Shown here in pieces: positions 51,963 to 60,218 of a stretch of 64,000 nt of DNA (within the stretch, counting starts at the first letter, position 1; every line of letters starts with the position of its first letter). The translations under genes were made by a program, and so were the position numbers. A model generated the notes under the pieces. It had not been told where the DNA came from. It made no database searches and worked only from the letters and a program-made list of their open reading frames with translations. The DNA is from WQUF01 sp031549885 (GTDB lineage Bacteria > Bacillota > Clostridia > Clostridiales > Clostridiaceae), in contig JAVBPD010000006.1 of NCBI GenBank assembly GCA_031549885.1, positions 3,642 to 67,641 on the forward strand, in the 5' to 3' direction.

Positions 51963-53246
51963 ATGAAAAAATTAAATAATATAGACGATTTTATTTTACT
52001 TTGGCTAAGCGAAGCTATTTCTTCACTAGGTTCATCCATGACGAAGTTTGCACTAATAATTTGGGCGTATAATCAAAAAGGTAGTGCATCAAGTATAGCT
52101 TATCTTTCCGTATTTACCTATTTGCCATCTGTTTTATTCTGTTTTATTGCAGGAACCTTAGCTGATAAATGGGATAAGAAAAAGATTATGCTTTTTAGCA
52201 ATTTTATTTGTGCAGCAGGAATTGGAGTGGTCTTTTTTCTGTATAATACAGGTAATCTTTTTATATGGCATCTGTACTTAATAAATTTTGTTTTAAGTTT
52301 TGTAGATGCTTTTAAAAACCCGGCTACAATTGTTGCTGTAAGCTTACTTGCTAAGAAGGATCAATATTTGAAAGTTAGCGGACTTCAAAGTTTTTCAAAT
52401 TCACTCATAAATATTTTATCTCCAAGTTTAGCACCTGCAATAATGGGTCTAATTGGGTTAAAATATATATTTATATTAGATATTATTTCATTTGGAATTG
52501 CATTTTTTACATTGCTTATTTTCATTCCTATTCCTTATATAAAATCTATTGAAAGAAAAGAGAGTTTTTTAAAAAGCTGCTTTGAAGGATTAAATTTTTT
52601 AAAAGAAAATAAAGCTATTTTAAGTTTAATATTGTTTTTTGCTTTCATTAATTTTTTAGCCTATTTAACTGGTTTTGGCATAATGCCAGCTATGATTTTA
52701 AAAAGGTCAGGTGATAATCAAAAAGTACTTGGATTAGTTTCATCTTTTGTTGGAATTGGAACTCTTTTAGGTAGCTTTCTTGTAGCATTTTTAAAATCTG
52801 CAAAGAGTAAAACAAAAGTTATATTTTTGTCTTTAGCAGTTTCATTTGTTTTAGCTAACATTGTATGGGCAATAGGAAGGAATGTGTGGATTTGGGTAAT
52901 TGCGGCATTTTTGGGCAATATACCTATTCCTTTTATAAGTGCAAATATGACTACAATTATGAGAATAAAAATTCCGGTACACATGCAAGGAAGAGTATTT
53001 TCTACTAGAGATACACTACAATTTTTTACAGTACCAATAGGGCTTTTTCTGTCAGGACTGTTAGCTGATCATGTTTTTGAACCTTTTATGATGGCAAGTT
53101 CGCCCTTTCAACAGTTTTTTTCAATATTAGTAGGATATGGGCCAGGAGCTGGTATTGCGCTTATGTTTTTAATCACAGGTATTGTAGGTACAATATCTAG
53201 TTTAATTGCGATGGGAAGATCATTATATAGAGAATTGGATTTATAG
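51963..53246 (+). CDS. MFS efflux transporter (MefA-like, DHA3 family)
   Basis: 427 residues with 12 predicted membrane helices. LWLSEAISSLGSSMTKFALI, the loop 2-3 signature LADKWDKKKIMLFSN and FRNP-like DAFKNPATIVAVSLL are typical of the DHA3/MFS_3 drug exporters that include macrolide pump MefA. FVSFVGIGTLLGSFL-type sequence and QGRVFSTRDTLQFF in the second half also fit. It exports a drug from the cytoplasm using proton motive force; the substrate is inferred to be a ribosome-targeting antibiotic from the leader. Its AAGGAG lies in a hairpin. GNAT, VOC and WYL genes follow on the same strand. Confidence 0.9.
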   Translation: MKKLNNIDDFILLWLSEAISSLGSSMTKFALIIWAYNQKGSASSIAYLSVFTYLPSVLFCFIAGTLADKWDKKKIMLFSNFICAAGIGVVFFLYNTGNLFIWHLYLINFVLSFVDAFKNPATIVAVSLLAKKDQYLKVSGLQSFSNSLINILSPSLAPAIMGLIGLKYIFILDIISFGIAFFTLLIFIPIPYIKSIERKESFLKSCFEGLNFLKENKAILSLILFFAFINFLAYLTGFGIMPAMILKRSGDNQKVLGLVSSFVGIGTLLGSFLVAFLKSAKSKTKVIFLSLAVSFVLANIVWAIGRNVWIWVIAAFLGNIPIPFISANMTTIMRIKIPVHMQGRVFSTRDTLQFFTVPIGLFLSGLLADHVFEPFMMASSPFQQFFSILVGYGPGAGIALMFLITGIVGTISSLIAMGRSLYRELDL

Positions 53247-53278
53247 AAAATTAAAATATTGTATATTGGGGATATTTT

Positions 53279-53785
53279 ATGATGAATAACAATATGAGTA
53301 TAGAAATTAGAAAAGCTAAACTAAAAGAAAAAGAAACAGTTAACAATTTGTTCCAACTGTATGAATATGATTTTTCAGAATATTATTTAGATGATGTTGA
53401 CGAAAAAGGGCTTTATCCTAGCTATAAATATTTAGATTTATATTTTATAGAAGATAATAGGGATTTATATATTGTAACTGTAGATGAAAAAATTGCTGGT
53501 TTTTTTATGATAAATAAGTATCCTGCATTTTTACCTATTGGAACTAATAGTATTGCTGAATTTTTTATTTTAAAAAAATATAGAAAAAATGGTTTAGGAT
53601 CTTTTGCTTTTAATTTTATTTTTAATAATTATAAAGGAAGAATGGAAATAAAGGTTTTAAAAAAGAACAAGCCTGCAGCTTTATTTTGGGATAAAGTCAT
53701 AAAAAATCAAAACCCAAAAGTACACAATATAACAATTCAAAAAGAAGTTAATGAAGAGTGGATCGTCAATGATATATATATTTGA
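53279..53785 (+). CDS. GNAT family N-acetyltransferase
   Basis: 168 residues. The GNAT core is visible: IEIRKAKLKEKETVNNLFQL at the start, IVTVDEKIAGFFMIN as the beta-4 region, and FFILKKYRKNGLGSFAFNFI as the acetyl-CoA pyrophosphate loop (R/Q-x-x-G-x-G/A). The substrate is unknown. It follows the efflux gene by about 30 nt and overlaps nothing, so it is likely part of the same transcript; an acetyltransferase that modifies a drug would fit, but this is inference. Two adjacent ATGs are possible starts. Confidence 0.85.
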   Translation: MMNNNMSIEIRKAKLKEKETVNNLFQLYEYDFSEYYLDDVDEKGLYPSYKYLDLYFIEDNRDLYIVTVDEKIAGFFMINKYPAFLPIGTNSIAEFFILKKYRKNGLGSFAFNFIFNNYKGRMEIKVLKKNKPAALFWDKVIKNQNPKVHNITIQKEVNEEWIVNDIYI

Positions 53786-53805
53786 AAGAATGGAGGTGGA
53801 TATTA

Positions 53806-54165
53806 ATGGATTTAAACGTAAGATATGTAACTTTAATAGTTAAAGATATGGATGAATCAATTAAATTTTACTCTGAAGTTATGGGATTTGAAATAGATAG
53901 TCAGTACAAGCCCCAACCTGAAATAGTAATTACATTGATGAAAGGAAAAGGGGACACCATGATAGAGCTTATAAAGGATAACATACATAAAACTGGTTTT
54001 TATTCTGTTGGAATGGAAGTTGATGATTTAAAAGCTGTACTAGAAGAGCTTAAATTAAAGGGAGCTAAAATCACTATGGAACCAGTGCCAACATTGGTGG
54101 GATCTTTAGCTTTTTTACAAGATGTAAATGGAGTCAATATAGCGCTCATTCAGCATGATAAATAA
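53806..54165 (+). CDS. VOC (glyoxalase/bleomycin-resistance) family protein
   Basis: 119 residues from ATG 53806 with GGAGGTGG upstream; the frame open from 53782 has no ribosome binding site. NVRYVTLIVKDMDESIKFYS and VMGFEIDSQY begin the first beta-alpha-beta-beta-beta unit, and FYSVGMEVDDLKAVLEELKL the second, ending FLQDVNGVNIALIQH with the Asn/Gly turn of the fold. Members are isomerases, dioxygenases or drug-binding proteins. It lies within the efflux run, which is compatible with a resistance role but does not prove it. Confidence 0.88.
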   Translation: MDLNVRYVTLIVKDMDESIKFYSEVMGFEIDSQYKPQPEIVITLMKGKGDTMIELIKDNIHKTGFYSVGMEVDDLKAVLEELKLKGAKITMEPVPTLVGSLAFLQDVNGVNIALIQHDK

Positions 54166-54198
54166 AAGGGGAGGTGAAACTAAGGAATGGATAATTGA

Positions 54199-55101
54199 AT
54201 GAAACTTGATAGGTTAATAGGCATACTTATAGTTTTGCTTCAAGATAATCGTGTTACAGCTAACTTTCTTGCAAAGAAATTTGAGGTTACTTGTCGTACC
54301 ATAAGTCGAGATATATATTCTCTTTGTCAAGCAGGAATTCCAATAGTAACATATCAAGGTTATGGTGGCGGTATTTCAATTTCTGAAGGTTTTAAACTTG
54401 ATAAAAGTGTATTAACTCATAATGAGCTTTCTTCTATAATTACAGCAATAAAGGGAATTGGCAGTGTATCTGAAAAACTTCAAATAGAAAAAATTTTAGA
54501 TAAACTATCTTTAAAAAAAGATGCAGTTATGTCAATGAAGGAACCAATTATAATAGATTTAGCATCTCATTATAGAAACAATCTAACAGAAAAAATAGAG
54601 CTCATTAAAAAAGCTATACATGATCAAAGACTTATAGAATTTGAGTATTGTTATGAAAAAGGGCAAATGCACAGGTCTATTGAGCCATACTTTGTAATCT
54701 TTCAATGGATGTCGTGGTATGTTTTTGGTTTTTGTACATATAGAAATGATTGGCGAATGTTTAAGCTTATGCGGTTAAATAATTTGCAAATAATGGATAG
54801 AAAATATTCGACCTGCCAAATACCAATTGAGAAAAGCGATTTAAATTCTTTCCTTTCAGATGATAAAAAATTGGTAGCTATATTTGATAAAGAAACAAAA
54901 TATAAAATCATGGAAGTTTATGGATCAGATTGTTTTAAAGAAACAGAGGATGAAAAGCTTCTACTTGAAATTGGTTTTACAAATGATAATTATATAATTA
55001 GCTGGCTTTTAAGTTTTGGAAGTAAAGTGAAAGTTATAGAACCTCTATATATTGCACTGGAAATACAGAAAATAGCACAAAAAATACTTGAAAGTTATTA
55101 G
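54199..55101 (+). CDS. YafY-type HTH/WYL transcriptional regulator
   Basis: 300 residues. The N-terminal HTH_11 (LIGILIVLLQDNRVTANFLA, FEVTCRTISRDIYSLCQAGI) is followed by the wing VTYQGYGGGISISEGFKL, then a WYL domain from about 135 (IEFEYCYEKGQMHRSIEPYF, WMSWYVFGFCTYRNDWRMFK) and a C-terminal WCX part. WYL proteins sense ligands, including nucleic acids, and regulate metabolism or defence genes. It is 33 nt downstream of the VOC gene and may regulate the efflux transcript. Confidence 0.93.
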   Translation: MKLDRLIGILIVLLQDNRVTANFLAKKFEVTCRTISRDIYSLCQAGIPIVTYQGYGGGISISEGFKLDKSVLTHNELSSIITAIKGIGSVSEKLQIEKILDKLSLKKDAVMSMKEPIIIDLASHYRNNLTEKIELIKKAIHDQRLIEFEYCYEKGQMHRSIEPYFVIFQWMSWYVFGFCTYRNDWRMFKLMRLNNLQIMDRKYSTCQIPIEKSDLNSFLSDDKKLVAIFDKETKYKIMEVYGSDCFKETEDEKLLLEIGFTNDNYIISWLLSFGSKVKVIEPLYIALEIQKIAQKILESY

Positions 55102-55170
55102 TAAATAAGACAGGATGTTGTCTTGTTTTAAGTGTTATTATAGAGAAAAAATAACTTTGGGGGATTAAAA

Positions 55171-55614
55171 ATGAATAAAGAAATTATTAAAAAGGCTGGA
55201 GAAATTATTGAGCAAAATACTTCTCATAATTTACCAAATGGTTCTGAACCATTTTGTGTACTTGCTTTAATAGATCAAAATGGTTATCCTACTGCTTCAA
55301 CAATAACTCCATCAAAAGCTTGTGGCATATCATGGATAACATTTTGTTCAGGACTTGAAAGCAATAAGGTAAAACGAATTGAAAAATGCAACAAAGCAAG
55401 TGTATGCTTTAATAAAGATGGAGCTTATAATATAACATTAGTTGGAGAAATTGAAGTATTAACAGATAAAGATAGTAGACATGAAATGTGGTATGAGGGC
55501 ATGAGCAATCATTTTAAAGATGCAGATGACCCTGGATATTGTGTATTAAAATTTAAAGCAAAGCGATACAATTTATTAGTAGACTGGCAAGAGGAAGTAG
55601 GGACAATTGACTAG
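55171..55614 (+). CDS. Pyridoxamine 5'-phosphate oxidase-like flavin-binding protein
   Basis: 147 residues, GGGGGA upstream. The split-barrel PNPOx-like pattern is seen: EPFCVLALIDQNGYPTASTI as the first strands, SWITFCSGLESNKVKRIEKC for FMN-phosphate contacts, ASVCFNKDGAYNITLVGEIE, and the C-terminal CVLKFKAKRYNLLVDWQ. Members bind FMN or F420 and reduce small molecules; a vitamin B6 role is unlikely for this short general-stress type. It ends the MFS-to-PNPOx run, before a clear terminator. Confidence 0.88.
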   Translation: MNKEIIKKAGEIIEQNTSHNLPNGSEPFCVLALIDQNGYPTASTITPSKACGISWITFCSGLESNKVKRIEKCNKASVCFNKDGAYNITLVGEIEVLTDKDSRHEMWYEGMSNHFKDADDPGYCVLKFKAKRYNLLVDWQEEVGTID

Positions 55615-55637
55615 GCTTTTTAGCCTAGTTATTTTTT
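55610..55637 (+). terminator. Terminator between the PNPOx-like and fic genes
   Basis: ACTAGGCT (55610-55617), loop TTTT, AGCCTAGT (55622-55629), then TATTTTTT. Confidence 0.88.
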
Positions 55638-56612
55638 CTTATACCTTTGTTTACTACTATTTGGTTTATCAGGTATTGTCATTTCTATAAATCCAGCCCT
55701 TAATGCAGGTAATAAATAATTATTTCTAAAATATGGTCTGTGCTTAAGCCCAACCAGCTCCATTAACTCTATTGAAGTATATGATCTGTCTTCCATACAG
55801 CTAAGTAATTTTTTGACTTGATCGGTAACTTGATCGGTAACTTGATCGGTTTTTTCAATTTGTTTTAATGAATCATAAATTGAAGTGAGAATAAATTCTA
55901 CGAATTTACTAGAATCTGCTTTTTGATCGCATTCACCAAGTACTCTATAATATTCTTCTTGCCTTTCTCTAATTAAAGTTTCAATTGGTAGAAACCCAAA
56001 TAAAGAATTCCAGTTATGCAATAAAAGAGTTTGCCACATTCTTCCCATTCTCCCATTTCCATCTGCAAATGGATGAATAAATTCAAATTCATAATGAAAA
56101 ACACTGCTTTTTATCAATGGATGGGCATCTGTTCTTTTAGTCCAATCTAATAATTCTTTAATGAGACTAGGAACTCTTTCAGCAGGTGGAGCCATATGAA
56201 CTAATTTTTCACCATCAAAAACGCCTACCCCTCCGTGTCTAAATACACCAGCTTCTTTTGTCAATTCACTCATCAATATTTTATGTGTTTTTAATAAATC
56301 ATCAATTGAAAAAGGATTCATTTTTAGCAATATTTCATAAGCCTCAAAAGCATTTTTAACTTCACATATTTCAGACTGAGGACCTAAAACTCTTTTGCCA
56401 TTTATAATATCTGTAACTTGATCTAGTGACAATGAGTTATTTTCAATAGCAAGCGAGGCATGAATTGTTTTTATTCGATTATCTCGACGTAATTTAGGAT
56501 TATTATTCATGGCATCATTTATTTTTATTTTAGTAATAATTTCAGTAATGCTGGAAATTAAATTTACTATTTTATCTGTAATAGTATAAGGAGGAATATA
56601 GCCTGTATCCAT
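55629..56612 (-). CDS. Fic family protein (predicted AMP transferase) with N-terminal inhibitory motif
   Basis: 327 residues, GAAAGGAG upstream. The Fic motif HPFADGNGRMGR (residues 180-191) has the catalytic His, the Asp for metal and the Asn-Gly-Arg phosphate loop, so it should be active. Upstream SLAIEN (53-58) fits the inhibitory (S/T)xxxE(G/N) helix of class II Fic proteins, whose Glu blocks productive ATP binding. A (TDQV)x3 tandem links the core to a C-terminal winged helix (LLSCMEDRSYTSIELMELVG). It probably AMPylates a cellular protein; the target is unknown. It is divergent from the MORN gene. Confidence 0.94.
   Translation of the reverse strand: MDTGYIPPYTITDKIVNLISSITEIITKIKINDAMNNNPKLRRDNRIKTIHASLAIENNSLSLDQVTDIINGKRVLGPQSEICEVKNAFEAYEILLKMNPFSIDDLLKTHKILMSELTKEAGVFRHGGVGVFDGEKLVHMAPPAERVPSLIKELLDWTKRTDAHPLIKSSVFHYEFEFIHPFADGNGRMGRMWQTLLLHNWNSLFGFLPIETLIRERQEEYYRVLGECDQKADSSKFVEFILTSIYDSLKQIEKTDQVTDQVTDQVKKLLSCMEDRSYTSIELMELVGLKHRPYFRNNYLLPALRAGFIEMTIPDKPNSSKQRYKKK
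55816..55850 (-). repeat. 12-bp tandem repeat in fic
   Basis: Almost three identical copies of ACTTGATCGGTA, encoding Thr-Asp-Gln-Val repeats in the linker between the Fic core and the winged helix. The length is a multiple of three, so copy changes would keep the frame. Confidence 0.9.
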
Positions 56613-56751
56613 AAAATGACTCCTTTCATTCTTGTCGTAGTATAAGTTAATTAATTAATATCTATTATACATGAAGTAAATGTAGTACTATATTAATATA
56701 ATAAAAAAAGGATTAAAAATTACGAATAAGATATAAGAAACAATATGCAAA

Positions 56752-56779
56752 TTAGTGTATATTATAGCATATACACTAA
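56752..56779. promoter_or_regulatory. 11-bp inverted repeat between fic and the MORN gene
   Basis: TTAGTGTATAT (56752-56762), 6-nt centre, ATATACACTAA (56769-56779). It contains a TATAAT on the minus strand (56761-56766). It is a candidate operator for the divergent pair. Confidence 0.5.
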
Positions 56780-56782
56780 CGT

Positions 56783-59700
56783 TTGGTTTCTTGTCAAATA
56801 TGTCATAATAAACAGTACGCAAAGGGTTTGTTCCAGCATCAATGTTCTGGATTATTTTATAGTATTTTAATAAAGCATGAGAAGAAAGGTGGTGAAGTTA
56901 TAATTTTTAAATATATTGTTTTAATTTTATATATTATTATTATTTTAATTAATTTATACCTTCGCTATAAAAAAAGTTATAAAGAAGTGAAATTTGAAAA
57001 TCAAGATATCTATAAAGGTTTTTTTCGAAATAAAAAAATGCATGGAAAAGGCACATACTTTTATAACAATGGAAAAATATATGAAGGATATTTTAAAAAT
57101 AATAAAGAAAATGGCAAGGGAAAGATGTGCTTTAAAAACGGTACGATTTACACAGGCACATATAAAGATGGTAAACCTTATGGATTTGGTAAATATGATT
57201 TTGGTGATGGATTTGTTTATCAAGGTCATTTCACCGAAAGCTTTTTTGTGAAAACTGGTATATTAACATTGAAATATGAAAAAAAACATACTTTTAATTT
57301 TGGGCAAAATAGAATTTTAAAAATAGGGTTTATCTATAAAAGCGAAAAAGTGGATGACATAAATAGCTTTTTTTATATTACAGAAAACGAAGATTTATAT
57401 ATAGATGGTATAAAATATATTGGAGTTTTGAATAACTGCTATGTATTAACTAGATCTGGAGAAACCTATGAAGGTGGTATTAAAAATGGTTTGTATCACG
57501 GCGAAGGAACTCTATTTTGGGGTAGTGGTAAAAAATATATGGGAGAATTTCGTTTTGGTCTTTATGAAGGAGTAGGGCATTTGGTTTATAAAGATGGAGA
57601 TGAATACATAGGAGAGTTTCGTGAAGGATCAACCTATGGTTTTGGAAGATATTTTTTAAAAGATTCAGGGTTTTATGAAGGTACTTTTAATTCTCAAGGA
57701 TTAATTGGTGAAGGAAAATATATATTTAAAAATAATAAAAACTACCGCAAATATGAAGGCGAATTTGAAGGTTTTAAATTCCAAGGTAATGGGAAGTTAT
57801 ATATACAAAATGGATCCTCATATGAGGGAGAATTTAAAGATTATGTTTTTTCTGGATATGGTATTTTGCATTATGCTAATGGATATAGTTATGAAGGAAA
57901 ATTTAAGAATGGTTCTTTTTTAGGAGAAGGAAAATTATATTATAGTAAAGATCTGCTAAATGAATTTAATATAGAAAATGAGGTTTCAAGCGTTGTATAT
58001 AGTAAAGAAGATGATAAAGGAATAATATTTTTTAACAATGGAGCCTACTATGATGGTGAAATTAAAAATAATTTATCAAGTGGTTTTGGTAAATTATATA
58101 TGGGATCTGGAGCTACTTATGAGGGTAATTTTTCAGATGGTTTATTTCAAGGGGCTGGATTTTTTGTGAATTTTTATGGTGAAGAATTTAAAGGTGAATT
58201 TAAAGAGGGAGAAGCTTATGAAGGTGAATATGTTGCAAATGATGGGAAAATTTATATTGGAAAATTTAAAGAATGGAAATTAAACGGCCCTGGAAAAATT
58301 ATTTTGGCTAACAATACCATTATTGAAGGGCAATTTATAGATGATTTTTTAAATGGTGAAGGATCTATACAGTATTTTGATAAAACAATTATAAAAGGTG
58401 AATTTAAAAATAATATAGTTTTTGGGAAAGGCACGATTAAAGTAGATGAGAAAGAATACGATTTTGAAATTAATTCTGATGATCCTAATGATTCTAATGG
58501 TATAGCAGTATTAGATTTTCAGGATAAAAAGATAGTGCCCTTTATAAATAATAAATTATTCATGCAAAGAGAATTAGATGATTATTTAACTGGTAAACTA
58601 TATTTTTTTAGTGGCGGAGTTTCTTATAGCCAGTTTAAAAATTTAACATTAAATGGAGAAGCTAAGGTTTTTTATTTTAATGGCGATAGATATGAAGGCA
58701 ATTTAAAGGATAATTTTAGAGATGGTTTTGGAAAGTACTATGATATTAGCGGTGAGCAGTATGAGGGGGAATTTAAAGAAGGATATTATGGTGGGCATGG
58801 TATTTTGACCTTTATAAATGGCAATAAATATGATGGATATTTTGTCAAAGGTAGATTTCAAGGATATGGAACTTATTGCTTAGAAAATGGCAATAGATAT
58901 GAATGCGAATTTTCTGATGATGCTCCTAATGGATATGGTGATTTTTATTATGAAAATGGAAATCATTATGAAGGATATTTTGAAAATTGGAAATTCTTTG
59001 GAAAGGGTAATTTCTTTTATGAAAATGGTGGAAGCTATATTGGGGACTTTCGTAACGGTTATTACCATGGAGTAGGGGAAATGACTTTTAAAGATGGGGC
59101 AGTATTTAAAGGTAATTTTAGTCAAGGTTATTTTTTATTTGGAGAATTTATAAATAAAGATAAAAAGCACTTTAATATAAAATCACAAGATAAAGAAATT
59201 GATGGAATTGGCTTTCCTTTAGAGAACAATGAAGAAAGGGATATTATATACATATTCAATAAAAATGATGGAAATATTTTTTTAGGAAAAGCTTTAGTTT
59301 ATTTTTCAAATACAGTAATTTACATTGGAGAATTATTTAATGGAAAACTACATGGAAATGGTGAACTTTATTTTCCAAATGATTTTAAAATTATTGGAGA
59401 GTTTTTGGATGGCAATATTAAAAATGGGAAGTTATTTGATTCATCAAATATTATATTTGATGGTGAATTTAATGAGGATGCAAGCTATAAAAAAGGCACC
59501 CGTTTTTTTGAAAATGGAAATTCATACAGTGGAGGTTTTTTAAATGACATTTTCCATGGACCTGGTGTATTTTCATTTGAAAATGGTGACATTGTGGAAG
59601 GCGAATTTGATAGAGGTTTTATATTTTATGGTAGGATTGAATATAATAATGGCACTATATATGAAGGAGAATTAGAAAACTTATATCCTCATGGCAAAGG

Positions 59701-59995
59701 AAAAAAGGTGTTTTTAAACGATGCTTTTTATGAAGGAAGTTTTGTTTTAGGTAAAATGAGTGGTGAAGGAGTTATATACTATAATAATGGAAACAAGTAT
59801 GTTGGAGAGTTTAATGAAAGTTATATAGAAGGAAAGGGTTGCTATTTTTTAAAAGATGGTTCAAGGATTGAAGGCACTTTCTTAACCAACATTGATGGTA
59901 AAGTAATTATAGCTCAGGGTGTAAAGTATAATGAAGACGAAGAAGTTGAAGAAGAGATAACAGATGAGCTATTACTTGCTCATTTTTATAAGTAA
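56783..59995 (+). CDS. Very large MORN-repeat protein with N-terminal membrane anchor
   Basis: 1070 codons from TTG 56783, the only canonical start before the anchor, but it has no ribosome binding site. AAGGTGGTGA (56886-56895) would instead serve ATA 56900 or ATT 56903. From there a membrane helix (YIVLILYIIIILINLYLRY) is followed by roughly 35 MORN units of about 23 residues (YEGEFKNG.FHG.G.. pattern), interrupted at about residues 125-155 and 560-610 by non-repeat inserts. The acidic C-terminus (EDEEVEEEITDELLLAHFYK) ends it. MORN arrays bind lipids or proteins; the anchor puts it at the membrane. Divergent from fic, it may be a scaffold. Confidence 0.85.
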   Translation: MVSCQICHNKQYAKGLFQHQCSGLFYSILIKHEKKGGEVIIFKYIVLILYIIIILINLYLRYKKSYKEVKFENQDIYKGFFRNKKMHGKGTYFYNNGKIYEGYFKNNKENGKGKMCFKNGTIYTGTYKDGKPYGFGKYDFGDGFVYQGHFTESFFVKTGILTLKYEKKHTFNFGQNRILKIGFIYKSEKVDDINSFFYITENEDLYIDGIKYIGVLNNCYVLTRSGETYEGGIKNGLYHGEGTLFWGSGKKYMGEFRFGLYEGVGHLVYKDGDEYIGEFREGSTYGFGRYFLKDSGFYEGTFNSQGLIGEGKYIFKNNKNYRKYEGEFEGFKFQGNGKLYIQNGSSYEGEFKDYVFSGYGILHYANGYSYEGKFKNGSFLGEGKLYYSKDLLNEFNIENEVSSVVYSKEDDKGIIFFNNGAYYDGEIKNNLSSGFGKLYMGSGATYEGNFSDGLFQGAGFFVNFYGEEFKGEFKEGEAYEGEYVANDGKIYIGKFKEWKLNGPGKIILANNTIIEGQFIDDFLNGEGSIQYFDKTIIKGEFKNNIVFGKGTIKVDEKEYDFEINSDDPNDSNGIAVLDFQDKKIVPFINNKLFMQRELDDYLTGKLYFFSGGVSYSQFKNLTLNGEAKVFYFNGDRYEGNLKDNFRDGFGKYYDISGEQYEGEFKEGYYGGHGILTFINGNKYDGYFVKGRFQGYGTYCLENGNRYECEFSDDAPNGYGDFYYENGNHYEGYFENWKFFGKGNFFYENGGSYIGDFRNGYYHGVGEMTFKDGAVFKGNFSQGYFLFGEFINKDKKHFNIKSQDKEIDGIGFPLENNEERDIIYIFNKNDGNIFLGKALVYFSNTVIYIGELFNGKLHGNGELYFPNDFKIIGEFLDGNIKNGKLFDSSNIIFDGEFNEDASYKKGTRFFENGNSYSGGFLNDIFHGPGVFSFENGDIVEGEFDRGFIFYGRIEYNNGTIYEGELENLYPHGKGKKVFLNDAFYEGSFVLGKMSGEGVIYYNNGNKYVGEFNESYIEGKGCYFLKDGSRIEGTFLTNIDGKVIIAQGVKYNEDEEVEEEITDELLLAHFYK

Positions 59996-60083
59996 CAGTT
60001 CCATTATATCACTATCTTAAATTGTAGTTTTCAATAAAATATCTATAAAAAGCTACAGTTTGCTTTAAATCCTATACTAAACT

Positions 60084-60163
60084 CATATAAAGAGATACAC
60101 ATTTTACATCTGAAGCGTTACTTATAGATGTTCTTATGTTGTATCTCTTTGCTATGTTTTTTT
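60084..60163 (+). terminator. Long nested hairpin with T run after the MORN gene
   Basis: AAAGAGATACA (60089-60099) pairs with TGTATCTCTTT (60140-60150), extended by CATA/TATG. Inside it ACATCT (60106-60111) pairs with AGATGT (60126-60131). TTTTTTT follows at 60157-60163. Probably a terminator, but more elaborate than others in the window. Confidence 0.6.
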
Positions 60164-60218
60164 ATGATTTCAATTGATATAAGATCAAAAATAATAAAAG
60201 TTATCACCATTTTATTAT

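Noticed and set aside
55816..55850. Short direct repeats as a CRISPR-like array
   Set aside because: The copies are directly adjacent without spacers and lie in frame inside fic.
57705..57923. Open frames in the second frame of the MORN gene (also 56994-57251, 58887-59075 and 59325-59543)
   Set aside because: They arise from the repetitive codon pattern of the MORN array and have no ribosome binding sites.
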